NCBI RefSeq assembly: GCF_044792555.1
Contig: NZ_CP126238.1
Location: 868,001-932,000 of the forward strand
Source: Alicycliphilus denitrificans_A
Lineage (GTDB): Bacteria > Pseudomonadota > Gammaproteobacteria > Burkholderiales > Burkholderiaceae_C
Reading direction: 5' to 3'
DNA: 64,000 bases
Shown here: piece after piece, positions 56,951 to 64,000 of the stretch
How positions within the stretch are numbered: position 1 is the first letter of the stretch
Layout of the letters: each line of letters starts with the position of its first letter
Program-made: the position numbers and the translations under genes
Notes under the pieces: model-generated
Databases searched by the model: none
What the model was told of the DNA's origin: nothing
The model's input: only the letters and a program-made list of their open reading frames with translations

Positions 56951-58165
56951 TTATTTCTTCACGAGGGGGCAGCTGGACTGGGCCAGCGGCTTGAAGGCGG
57001 TTTGCGCGGGGATGGTGCTCACGGTCTTGTAGTAGTCCCATGCGCCCTTGGACTCGGCCGGGCTCTTCACCTGGAACAGGTACATGTCGTGGATCACGCG
57101 GCCGTCGGGGCGGATGCTGGCGTTGCGCATCACCGGGTCGTCTATGGGCAGTTCGCGCATCTTTTGCGCCACCACCTTCCAGTCATCGGTCTTGGCCGCG
57201 GCCACGGACTTCAGGTAATGCAGCACGCTGGAATACACGCCCGCCTGCACCATGGTGGGCTTGAAGCCCTTGTGCAGCTTCTCGAAGCGCGTGGCGAAGG
57301 CGCGCGTCTTGTCGTCCATGTCCCAGTAAAAGCCCTCGGAGAACATCAGGCCCTGGGCCTGGCGCAGCCCCAGGGAGTGCACGTCGGTCAGGAACATCAG
57401 CAGCGACGCCACCTTCTGGCCCTTGCCGCTGCCGATGCCGAACTCGCGCGCGGCCTTGATGGCGTTCACCGTGTCCTGCGCGCCGTTGGCCAGGCCTATC
57501 ACCTGGGCCTTGGAGTTCTGTGCCTGCAGGATGAAGGAGGAGAAATCGCTGGCGTTGAGCGGGTGGCGCACGCTGCCCAGCACCGCACCGCCATTGGCCT
57601 TGACCATGTCGGAGGCGTCCTTCTCCAGCGAATGGCCGAAGGCGTAGTCCACGGTAACGAAGAACCAGTTCTTGTCGCCGTTCCTGGTCAGTGCCGCCGC
57701 CGCGCCGGAGGCCGAGGAATAGGTGTCGAACATCCAGTGGAAGCCGTTCTCGGCGCAGTCCTCGTCGGTCAGGCGGGTGGTGGCGGGCCCGCTGTACATG
57801 GCGATGCCGCCCTTCTCCTTGATCAGCTTCTGCACCGCCAGCGCGCCGGCGGAGTTGGTGAGGTCGGCCATGGCATCGACCTTGTCGCGATCCAGCCATT
57901 CGCGCGCCTTGGTGGCGGCGATGTCGGCCTTGTTCTGGTGGTCGGCGCTCACCACCTCAATCTTCATGCCCTTGCACTCGGCCTTCAGGCAGTCGTCGAT
58001 GGCCATCCTGGCCGCCACCACCGAGCCGGCGCCGCCCATGCCCGAATACGGGCCGGCCATGTCGGTCAGGATGCCGATCTTCACCATGTCGTCGGAAATC
58101 TGGGCCTGTGCGCCGGCGCAGAGCGCGAAAGCGGCGAGGGCGAGGGAATGTCGAATGGGTTGCAT
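56951..58165 (-). CDS. Branched-chain amino acid/amide-type ABC substrate-binding protein
   Basis: Encodes 404 residues. A signal peptide of about 22 residues (ending AQA) is followed by a Peripla_BP_6 domain: DDMVKIGILTDMAGPYSGMG, SADHQNKADIAATKAREWLD and NWFFVTVDYAFGHSLEKDA. VIGLANGAQDTVNAIKAA follows. Proteins of this kind bind branched-chain amino acids, amides, aromatic acids and similar solutes. No permease or ATPase genes of the matching type are next to it, so it works with a transporter encoded elsewhere. It is co-transcribed with mmsA, suggesting the ligand feeds that pathway. Confidence 0.92.
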   Translation of the reverse strand: MQPIRHSLALAAFALCAGAQAQISDDMVKIGILTDMAGPYSGMGGAGSVVAARMAIDDCLKAECKGMKIEVVSADHQNKADIAATKAREWLDRDKVDAMADLTNSAGALAVQKLIKEKGGIAMYSGPATTRLTDEDCAENGFHWMFDTYSSASGAAAALTRNGDKNWFFVTVDYAFGHSLEKDASDMVKANGGAVLGSVRHPLNASDFSSFILQAQNSKAQVIGLANGAQDTVNAIKAAREFGIGSGKGQKVASLLMFLTDVHSLGLRQAQGLMFSEGFYWDMDDKTRAFATRFEKLHKGFKPTMVQAGVYSSVLHYLKSVAAAKTDDWKVVAQKMRELPIDDPVMRNASIRPDGRVIHDMYLFQVKSPAESKGAWDYYKTVSTIPAQTAFKPLAQSSCPLVKK

Positions 58166-58271
58166 GCATGTCTCCTGGGTTATCGATCTCGGGCTGCGGC
58201 CAAAGCCACGCGCCGGATCACTCTAAGCCAACAGTTATGCAAAGGGGTAGGGCATTTGGGCATATGCTCAA

Positions 58272-58283
58272 TGCAAATTTGCA
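58272..58283. promoter_or_regulatory. Candidate LysR operator
   Basis: TGCAAATTTGCA is a perfect 12-bp palindrome lying 21 bp before the LysR start codon, in the 138-bp divergent gap to the binding-protein gene. Its A/T centre between G/C arms and its position fit a LysR-type autoregulatory site. Confidence 0.5.
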
Positions 58284-58303
58284 CCACTACTTTTCTTGCA
58301 GGC

Positions 58304-59233
58304 ATGGCCATAGACCGTATCAACTGGGACAACCTGCGCCTGTTCCTGGCCGTGGTCCGCGCCCAATCGGCCCAGGAGGCGGCACGGCGCATGGAGGTGG
58401 ACCACTCCACCATCACGCGCCGCCTGCACCGGCTGGAAAAGGAGCTCGGGGCCCAGCTGTTCGAGCGCACGCCGGCCGGCCACCTGCTCACGCCGGCGGG
58501 TCAGCGCCTGCTGGAGCATGTGGAGCGCATGGAGAGTTCCATGGTGCGGGTGGGCGAGGCGATCGGTGGCGACAGCCACATGCTCACCGGCCATGTGCGG
58601 CTGGGCGCGACGGAGGGTTTTGGCAGCTTCTTCCTGGCGCCCCACCTGAGCCATTTCTGCGAGCGCCATCCGGGAATACAGGTGGAGCTGCTGATCGTGC
58701 CGCGCTTCATCAACCTCTCGCAGCGCGAGGCCGACCTGGCCGTGAACATCGAGCGCCCCCACCGGACGGGCCAGGTGTGCAGCAAACTCACCGACTACCG
58801 CCTGCGCCTGTATGCGAGCCGGCGCTACCTGCAAGAGCACCCGTCCATCCGCCGGCTGCAGGACCTGGCCGAGCACCGCTTCTTCGGCTATGTGGAGGAA
58901 CTGGTCTTCAGCCAGGAGCTGCGCTACCTGAGCGCCATCGCCCCCGATGTGTCCAGCTCCCTGCGCAGCACCAGCGTGGTGGCCCAGTACAACGCAGCGC
59001 GCGAAGGGCGCGGCCTGGCGGTGCTGCCCTGCTTCATGGCTGCGCAGAGCGACGAGCTGCTACCCGTGCTGCCTGGCGAGGTGGACCTGCGGCGCACCTT
59101 CTGGCTCGCCGCGCCCGCCGACCGGCGCGAACTGGCGCGGGTGCGCGCCCTATGGGACTACCTGCGCGAGCTGGTGGAGTGCAACCAGGCCTTCCTGCTC
59201 GGCGACTCGCCGATCTGGCACACGCTGCCATAG
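58304..59233 (+). CDS. LysR-family transcriptional regulator
   Basis: Encodes 309 residues from the ATG at 58304; an ATG 11 codons upstream (58271) overlaps the likely operator and is less likely. The N-terminal winged helix-turn-helix shows WDNLRLFLAVVRAQSAQEAA, RRMEVDHSTITRRLHRLEKE and LGAQLFERTPAG. A LysR substrate-binding domain follows (VRLGATEGFGSFFLAPHL, READLAVNIERP, GLAVLPCFMA). It is divergent from the binding protein-mmsA pair and probably regulates it in response to a pathway intermediate. The inducer is unknown. Confidence 0.93.
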   Translation: MAIDRINWDNLRLFLAVVRAQSAQEAARRMEVDHSTITRRLHRLEKELGAQLFERTPAGHLLTPAGQRLLEHVERMESSMVRVGEAIGGDSHMLTGHVRLGATEGFGSFFLAPHLSHFCERHPGIQVELLIVPRFINLSQREADLAVNIERPHRTGQVCSKLTDYRLRLYASRRYLQEHPSIRRLQDLAEHRFFGYVEELVFSQELRYLSAIAPDVSSSLRSTSVVAQYNAAREGRGLAVLPCFMAAQSDELLPVLPGEVDLRRTFWLAAPADRRELARVRALWDYLRELVECNQAFLLGDSPIWHTLP

Positions 59234-59344
59234 ACCATGGCATGCCGGCAACGGACTGCCATCGTGGGACAATGCCGGGTTTGCCCGCAATGGCATTGCC
59301 GTTGCGATTGTCATCCCTGCTTGTTCTAGAGAGAAACGCTCACC

Positions 59345-60139
59345 ATGAAGAAGATTGCCGCCGTAGCCCTGCTGACCCTGGGTGCCGTGCTTGCCGGTTG
59401 TTCCAAGCAAGAGCCCGCCGCTCCCGCCGCCGCGCCGGCACCGGCCGCCGTGACCAAGATCGTGGTCGGCCTGGACGACAACTTCCCGCCCATGGGCTTT
59501 CGCGACGAGAAGAACGAACTGGTGGGCTTTGACATCGACATGGCCAAGGAGGCCGCCAAGCGCCTGGGCCTGGAGGTCGAGTTCAAGCCCATCGACTGGA
59601 GCGCCAAGGAGGCCGAGCTGTCGGGCAAGCGCGTGGACGCGCTGTGGAACGGCCTGACCATCACCGAGGAGCGCAGGAAGAACATCGCCTTCACCGCGCC
59701 CTACATGGAGAACCACCAGATCATCGTCGTGCCCGCCGGCTCCGCCATCAAGGCCAAGGCCGATCTGGCCGGCAAGGTGGTGGGCGCGCAGGAGGGCAGC
59801 AGCGCCGTGGACGCCATTAAGAAGGAAGAGGCCGTCTTCAAGTCGTTCAAGGAACTCAAGACCTTTGGCGACAACGTGACGGCGCTGATGGACCTCTCCA
59901 CCGGCCGCCTGGAGGCGGTGGTGGTCGACGAGGTCGTGGGCCGCTACTACGTGGCCAAGAAGCCGGATCAGTACGCCGTGCTGGACGACAACTTCGGCAC
60001 CGAGGAATACGGCGTGGGCGTGCGCAAGGACGATGCCGAATTGCTTGGCAAGCTGGACAAGGCCCTGGGTGAGATGAAGGCAGACGGCGCCGCCGCCAAG
60101 ATTGCGGAACAGTGGTTCGGCAAGAACATCATCAAGTAA
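59345..60139 (+). CDS. Polar amino acid ABC transporter substrate-binding lipoprotein
   Basis: Encodes 264 residues. A lipoprotein signal ends LAGC with Cys20 as the lipidation site, followed by an Ala/Pro-rich linker. The SBP_bac_3 domain shows VGLDDNFPPMGFRDEKNELV, GFDIDMAKEAAKRLGLEVEF, WNGLTITEERRKNIAFTAPY and GAQEGSSAVDAI. It should bind a polar amino acid (such as glutamine, cystine or a basic amino acid) for import by the next two gene products. A hairpin follows the stop codon before the permease gene. The ligand cannot be named. Confidence 0.94.
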   Translation: MKKIAAVALLTLGAVLAGCSKQEPAAPAAAPAPAAVTKIVVGLDDNFPPMGFRDEKNELVGFDIDMAKEAAKRLGLEVEFKPIDWSAKEAELSGKRVDALWNGLTITEERRKNIAFTAPYMENHQIIVVPAGSAIKAKADLAGKVVGAQEGSSAVDAIKKEEAVFKSFKELKTFGDNVTALMDLSTGRLEAVVVDEVVGRYYVAKKPDQYAVLDDNFGTEEYGVGVRKDDAELLGKLDKALGEMKADGAAAKIAEQWFGKNIIK

Positions 60140-60167
60140 GCTCACCCGCCACGCCCGCCGTGGCCCG

Positions 60168-60204
60168 CACCGGCAGTGCCTTGCCTGGGCCTGCCGGTGT
60201 TTTG
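60168..60204 (+). terminator. Terminator-like hairpin between binding-protein and permease genes
   Basis: CACCGGCAG (60168-60176) pairs with CTGCCGGTG (60191-60199) and is followed by TTTT. It would let most transcripts stop after the binding-protein gene and only some continue into the permease and ATPase genes, as is common in such operons. It could also protect the 3' end of the short message. Confidence 0.65.
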
Positions 60205-60222
60205 CGTTCATAAGGCGATTGC

Positions 60223-60876
60223 ATGGACTACCTTCTCTCCCTTCTGGGGCCGCTGGCGCAGGGCGCTGCCGTCACCCTGAAGCTGTTCTTCATCACGCTG
60301 GCGCTGGCCGTGCCGCTGGGCCTGGTGCTGGCGTTGGCGCGTGTGTCGCACTGGAAGGCGCTGTCGGGCGCGGTGAATGGCTACATCTGGCTCATGCGCG
60401 GCACGCCGCTGATGCTGCAGATGCTGTTCATCTACTTCGCGCTGCCCTTCGTGCCGGTGATCGGCGTGCGCCTGCCGGACTTTCCGGCCGCCGTGGTGGC
60501 GTTTGCGCTCAACTACGCGGCCTACTTCGCCGAGATCTTCCGCGCCGGCATCCAGTCCGTCGATCGCGGCCAGTACGAGGCCGCCAAGGTGCTGGGCATG
60601 AACTACGGCCAGACCATGCGCCGCATCGTGCTGCCGCAGATGGTGCGCTCCATCCTGCCGCCCATGAGCAACGAGACCATCACGCTGGTCAAGGACACCT
60701 CGCTGATCTACGTGCTGGCCCTGAATGACCTGCTGCGCGCCGCGCGCGGCATCGTGCAGCGCGACTTCACCACCACGCCCTTCATCGTCGCCGCGGCCTT
60801 CTACCTGATCATGACCCTGGTGCTGACCTGGGGCTTCCAGCGCCTGGAGCAACGCCATGCCAAATATGACCAGTGA
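60223..60876 (+). CDS. Polar amino acid ABC transporter permease
   Basis: Encodes 217 residues of the HisM/HisQ/GlnP family with about five membrane helices. It begins LLGPLAQGAAVTLKLFFITL and has YIWLMRGTPLMLQMLFIYFA. The EAA loop that contacts the ATPase is AAKVLGMNYGQTMRRIVLPQ in the second half. It probably works as a homodimer, since only one permease gene is present. The ATPase gene overlaps its 3' end by 20 bp. Confidence 0.95.
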   Translation: MDYLLSLLGPLAQGAAVTLKLFFITLALAVPLGLVLALARVSHWKALSGAVNGYIWLMRGTPLMLQMLFIYFALPFVPVIGVRLPDFPAAVVAFALNYAAYFAEIFRAGIQSVDRGQYEAAKVLGMNYGQTMRRIVLPQMVRSILPPMSNETITLVKDTSLIYVLALNDLLRAARGIVQRDFTTTPFIVAAAFYLIMTLVLTWGFQRLEQRHAKYDQ

Positions 60877-61648
60877 ATCGACCGCTGATGCGCTGATGAT
60901 CGAGGCGCGCGCCGTGAAGAAGCGCTTTGGCCACAACGAGGTGCTGCGCGGCGTCTCGCTGTCGGTGGCGCGCGGCGAGGTGGTGGCCATCATCGGCCCC
61001 TCGGGCTCGGGCAAGAGCACCTTCCTGCGCTGCCTGAACCACCTGGAGACCATAGACAGCGGCCATATCGCCATCGAGGGCGAGGCGCTGGCCACGACCG
61101 ATGCCCAGGGCCATTGCCGCTATGTGGCCGAGGCCGAGCTGCGCCGCATCTGCGCCAAGACCGGCATGGTGTTCCAGCATTTCAACCTGTTCCCGCACCT
61201 CACGGTGCTGGAGAACCTGATCGAGGCGCCCATGGTGGTGCAGGGCGTCAAGCGCGACGAGGCCGTGGCCCGGGCCGAGGCGCTGCTGGCCAAGGTAGGC
61301 CTGTCACCGAAGCGCGACAACTACCCCGCGCGCCTGTCGGGCGGGCAGAAGCAGCGCGTGGCGATTGCGCGCGCGCTGTGCATGCAGCCCGACATCATGC
61401 TGTTCGACGAGCCCACCTCGGCGCTGGACCCCGAGCTCACCGGCGAGGTGCTGCGCACCATGCGCGAGCTGGCCGACGAGCGCATGACCATGCTCGTCGT
61501 CACGCACGAGATGGGCTTTGCGCGCGAGGTGGCGCACCGCGTGGCCTTCATGGATGGCGGCGAGCTCATCACGGCGCGGCCCGCAGCCGAATTCTTCGCC
61601 GACCCGGGGCACGAGCGCGCGCGCGCCTTCCTGCAACACATGCTGTGA
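60857..61648 (+). CDS. Polar amino acid ABC transporter ATP-binding protein
   Basis: Encodes 263 residues from the ATG at 60857, which has GGAG seven bases upstream; an in-frame ATG at 60869 is an alternative. Walker A is GPSGSGKS, the Q-loop is GMVFQHFNLFPHLTVLENL, the signature is LSGGQKQR, and Walker B is IMLFDEPTSALDPE with an H-loop in VVTHEMGFAREVAHRV. All fit the GlnQ/HisP class. It drives import of the amino acid captured by the upstream lipoprotein. A dispersed repeat copy begins at its stop codon. Confidence 0.96.
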   Translation: MPNMTSESTADALMIEARAVKKRFGHNEVLRGVSLSVARGEVVAIIGPSGSGKSTFLRCLNHLETIDSGHIAIEGEALATTDAQGHCRYVAEAELRRICAKTGMVFQHFNLFPHLTVLENLIEAPMVVQGVKRDEAVARAEALLAKVGLSPKRDNYPARLSGGQKQRVAIARALCMQPDIMLFDEPTSALDPELTGEVLRTMRELADERMTMLVVTHEMGFAREVAHRVAFMDGGELITARPAAEFFADPGHERARAFLQHML

Positions 61649-61702
61649 TGTTTTTGGGCGCTATCGCTTGCTGGTATTGCGTGGGCAGCTCTTATTTTTG
61701 AG
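61647..61702 (+). repeat. Dispersed AGCTAT repeat, diverged copy between ABC ATPase gene and speE
   Basis: Starts GATGTTTTTGGGCGCTATCG, closely like GATGTTTTTGGCTGTTTGCG of the copy at 25952, and likewise overlaps the TGA stop codon of the gene before it. The right half (GGGCAGCTCTTATTTTTGA) is more diverged. Confidence 0.6.
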
Positions 61703-61706
61703 CCTA

Positions 61707-62666
61707 TCAGCCCGTCGTGACCAGCACCGGCGGCAGCTCGGCCGGATCACGCAGGTCGGCCAGCACATCGCCGCTGCGCAGTGGCTCGGCCGCCTGGGCG
61801 AAGATGGCGCGCACGAAATTGGGCTGGGCCAGCAGCGCGTGGTGCGTGGCGCCGTTGTACAGCTGCAGGTCGGCAATGCCGCGCTGGGCAATGCGTGCGT
61901 CCACTTCTTCGGTGCTGAGCAGCGCCGGGTCGGTGCTGTCCGAGGCCATGGCCATGCACCACAGCGTGCCGTACAGCGGCACGTATTGCAGATAGGGGCG
62001 GAAGATGGGGAACACCGCGCGCACCGATGCGCCTATGCGGCGCATGCTTTCCTGCAGGTGGATGGGCGAGCCCAGGTGCAGCGAGACCACGCCGCCGGGG
62101 TTCAGGATGCGGCGGCAGGCGGCATAGAACTCCACCGTGTACAGCTCCACCGCCGGGCCGAAGGGGTCGGTCAGATCGAGCACGATCTGGTCGAAGCGCT
62201 CCTCGGTCTGGGCAATGAAGTCGCGCGCATCCCCCACGCGCAGCGTGCAGCGCGCATCGTCGAATGCGCCGCGGTGGATGCCGGGCAGCCACTCGCGCGC
62301 CATGGCGATCACTTCGCCGTCGAGCTCGGCCAGCACGACTTTTTCCATGCCGGGCAGCTTGAGCAGCTCCTCGGCCGCGCCGCCGTCGCCGCCGCCCACG
62401 ACGAGTGCCGTGCGCACGCCGGGGTGGGCGATGGCCGGCAGGTGCACCATGGGCTCGTGGTAGAAGAATTCGTCGCGCTCGCTGGTCATGAAGCAGCCGT
62501 CGATGCGCATCACGCGCCCGAACTGCGCGTTGTCAAAGACCTCGATGTGCTGCCAGGCCGACTGGCGCTCGGCCAGCAGGCGGCGGTTGCTCAGGTAGAA
62601 GCCGAAGTCGGCATTCAGGCGCTCGGCCAGGTAGCGCGTGGCCTGCGTGGTGGGCTCGCCGCTCAT
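61707..62666 (-). CDS. speE: Polyamine aminopropyltransferase (spermidine synthase)
   Basis: Encodes 319 residues from an ATG sharing its A with the speD stop codon. The spermidine/spermine synthase motifs are EFFYHEPMVHLPAIAHPGVR and TALVVGGGDGGAAEELLKLP (decarboxylated SAM site). VVLAELDGEVIAMAREWLPG and FDQIVLDLTDPFGPA (catalytic Asp) follow. It transfers aminopropyl from decarboxylated SAM, made by SpeD, to putrescine. The C terminus is longer than in E. coli SpeE. The two genes form a tight operon. Confidence 0.95.
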   Translation of the reverse strand: MSGEPTTQATRYLAERLNADFGFYLSNRRLLAERQSAWQHIEVFDNAQFGRVMRIDGCFMTSERDEFFYHEPMVHLPAIAHPGVRTALVVGGGDGGAAEELLKLPGMEKVVLAELDGEVIAMAREWLPGIHRGAFDDARCTLRVGDARDFIAQTEERFDQIVLDLTDPFGPAVELYTVEFYAACRRILNPGGVVSLHLGSPIHLQESMRRIGASVRAVFPIFRPYLQYVPLYGTLWCMAMASDSTDPALLSTEEVDARIAQRGIADLQLYNGATHHALLAQPNFVRAIFAQAAEPLRSGDVLADLRDPAELPPVLVTTG

Positions 62667-63076
62667 CAGGCGCGATCGACGCGGTGCAGATGCGGGTCGG
62701 CCGGGTTGAAGGCCGCCTGCAGGTCGTCGAACAGCTTTTGCGCCTTGGGGCGGTTGTTCTCGGTGTAGTTGCAGACGTAGACATCGAGCGTGACGTAGCC
62801 CGATTCGGGCCAGGTGTGGATGGCCAGGTGCGACTCGGCCAGCACCACCGCGCCGGTGACGCCGCCGCCCTCGCCAAAACTGTGAAACAGCGAGCCTACG
62901 GTGGTCAGGCCTGCGCTGGCCACGAGCTCCCGGCAAAAATTCTCAAGATGCTGGGCGTCCAGCATCAGGCGGCTGTCGCACAGGCAGCCATACAGGTCGC
63001 CGATCAGGTGCAGGCCGGTGGCGCTGCGTGCCACTGCAGGGGGCTGGATGGGGACGACGGATTGGTAGTTCTTCAT
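62666..63076 (-). CDS. speD: S-adenosylmethionine decarboxylase proenzyme
   Basis: Encodes 136 residues from the ATG at 63076 (MKNYQSV), with AGGG ten bases upstream; an ATG ten codons earlier lacks a ribosome site. It is the short prokaryotic class (SpeH type). The self-cleavage serine that becomes the pyruvoyl group is in LAESHLAIHTWPESGY, and FHSFGEGGGVTGAVVL and VYVCNYTENN are conserved. It decarboxylates SAM for spermidine synthesis by SpeE. SAM itself comes from metK at 23-24 kb. Confidence 0.95.
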   Translation of the reverse strand: MKNYQSVVPIQPPAVARSATGLHLIGDLYGCLCDSRLMLDAQHLENFCRELVASAGLTTVGSLFHSFGEGGGVTGAVVLAESHLAIHTWPESGYVTLDVYVCNYTENNRPKAQKLFDDLQAAFNPADPHLHRVDRA

Positions 63077-63454
63077 TGCACTCAGGCCCTTCTTTTGTTG
63101 GGACATGACAAAAAACGGCATGCGCGGTGGATGAGAATCCACCGTGCACGCCACCCGGTGCGCTGTCTGGCTGGGGTGCCTGCCGCCAAGGGGAGGGGGA
63201 ATGCCGCTGGCCCGTGCAGGCCATTGCCGCGCCTTCGCTTGTGCTGGATGCGCCGCGACACCCCTTGCACCACCGACAGCAATCCGCCCGGATAAACCCG
63301 GGCGTGACATTTCACTCAAACCCATGATTATAACCAATGAAAATATGTAATCGTGTTGAAATGCATAAACCCGCCCAAAGGCCATTAGGTTTTACCCCTA
63401 TGATGTGGGGCTTTGCCATCTTCCAATCTGGGCGGGCAGTGTCCGGTCCATCCC
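63077..63454. other. Gene-free region between speD and mlaF (divergent promoters)
   Basis: These 378 bp between two divergent start codons hold no gene I can support. The speD side is GC-rich and carries a seven-base-pair hairpin (CGCCCGG, ATAAAC loop, CCGGGCG at 63285-63304) that would be in the speD leader on the minus strand. The stretch 63310-63400 is AT-rich and is the likely site of promoters for both directions; no clean -35/-10 pair was chosen. Confidence 0.6.
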
Positions 63455-64000
63455 ATGTCCTCTGACGCACCTTCCTTTGCCGACGCTCTCGTGCAGCTGC
63501 GCAACGTCACCTTCGGTTACGGCGAGCGTGTGATCCTGCGCGACCTGTCGCTGGCCGTGCCGCGCGGCAAGGTCACGGCCATCATGGGGGCCTCGGGCGG
63601 CGGCAAGACCACCATCCTGCGCCTGATCGGCGGGCAGCAGCGCGCCCAGCAGGGGCAGGTGCTGGTCAACGGCCAGGATGTGGGGGCGATGGATATGCAG
63701 CAGCTCTATGCCGCGCGCCGGCGCATGGGCATGCTGTTCCAGTTCGGCGCGCTGTTCACCGACATGAGCGTGTTCGACAACGTGGCCTTCCCGCTGCGCG
63801 AACACACCGACCTGCCCGAGGAGCTGATCCGCGACATCGTGCTCATGAAACTCAACGCCGTGGGCCTGCGCGGCGCGCGCGACCTGATGCCGAGCCAGAT
63901 CTCGGGCGGCATGGCGCGGCGCGTGGCGCTGGCGCGGGCCATCGCGCTCGATCCCGAGCTCATCATGTACGACGAGCCCTTCGCCGGGCTGGATCCGATC
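63455..64000 (+). CDS. mlaF: Phospholipid transport ATP-binding protein MlaF (5' part)
   Basis: The first 182 residues are visible; the gene runs off the right edge. Walker A is GASGGGKT near residue 46, followed by MGMLFQFGALFTDMSVFDNV, which has the FGALF motif typical of MlaF and Ttg2A. The signature is ISGGMARR and Walker B is IMYDEPFAGLDP. MlaF powers the MlaFEDB complex that moves phospholipids between the inner and outer membranes to keep lipid asymmetry. The rest of the mla operon is expected beyond the window. Confidence 0.92.
   Translation, partial: MSSDAPSFADALVQLRNVTFGYGERVILRDLSLAVPRGKVTAIMGASGGGKTTILRLIGGQQRAQQGQVLVNGQDVGAMDMQQLYAARRRMGMLFQFGALFTDMSVFDNVAFPLREHTDLPEELIRDIVLMKLNAVGLRGARDLMPSQISGGMARRVALARAIALDPELIMYDEPFAGLDPI

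Noticed and set aside
55475..58303. A very long plus-strand open frame antisense to mmsA and the binding-protein gene, running into the LysR gene
   Set aside because: Residues are typical of antisense translation (His, Gly, Ala, Val rich). Only the part after 58304 has LysR motifs.

Overview
The window reads as chromosomal DNA of a betaproteobacterium of the family Comamonadaceae (Burkholderiales), closest in style to Acidovorax, Alicycliphilus or Diaphorobacter. This rests on the GC-rich codon use, Omp32-type porins ending in Phe, the pilMNOPQ, gltBD, lptM-lysA and msrPQ neighbourhoods, and short interspersed repeats typical of the family. The genus is inferred, not proven. It is mostly housekeeping DNA. 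I see no tRNA, rRNA, CRISPR array, prophage or plasmid module.

Layout. 1-4.8 kb: 3' end of an OsmC-family gene and two trimeric porins, with a group II intron placed exactly behind the first porin's terminator. 4.9-12.5 kb: a dipeptide/oligopeptide ABC transporter operon (binding protein, two permeases, two ATPases) with an M20 amidohydrolase between the permease genes, then a PEBP-like gene. 12.6-15.9 kb: an MFS-acyltransferase fusion and a GGDEF protein. 15.9-19.4 kb: a HexR/RpiR regulator divergent from tal-pgi. 19.5-21.7 kb: groES-groEL under a CIRCE operator. 21.7-26.7 kb: a nucleotidyltransferase-NUDIX protein, metK behind a SAM-II riboswitch, two LpxL-type acyltransferases and engB. 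26.8-32.8 kb: cytochrome c4, the ResB/CcsB cytochrome c maturation pair and msrPQ. 33-37.3 kb: lptM-lysA, cyaY and mrcA. 37.6-42.7 kb: pilMNOPQ. 42.7-48 kb: an unusual Ig-like lipoprotein where aroK is normally found, then aroB, dgt, a DUF1415 gene and a methyltransferase. 48-48.9 kb: a REP-associated tyrosine transposase unit with inverted flanks. 49-55.3 kb: gltBD. 55.4-59.2 kb: mmsA with a periplasmic binding protein, and a divergent LysR regulator. 59.3-61.6 kb: a polar amino acid ABC transporter. 61.7-63.1 kb: speD-speE. 63.4-64 kb: start of mlaF.

The most distinctive content lies between and inside genes: (i) a SAM-II aptamer for metK; (ii) a dispersed AT-richer repeat family (core AGCTAT next to AAGCG) with about nine candidate copies, one filling a 40-bp convergent gap and carrying both stop codons, and two lying in frame inside pgi and gltB; (iii) a GC-rich palindromic repeat, with one copy in frame in the N terminus of a peptide-transporter ATPase and one between gltB and gltD; (iv) a short hairpin repeat behind two stop codons; (v) the transposase unit just upstream of gltB, whose own ribosome site sits in a perfect hairpin; and (vi) replacement of aroK by an Ig-like lipoprotein in a segment that looks poorer in GC.
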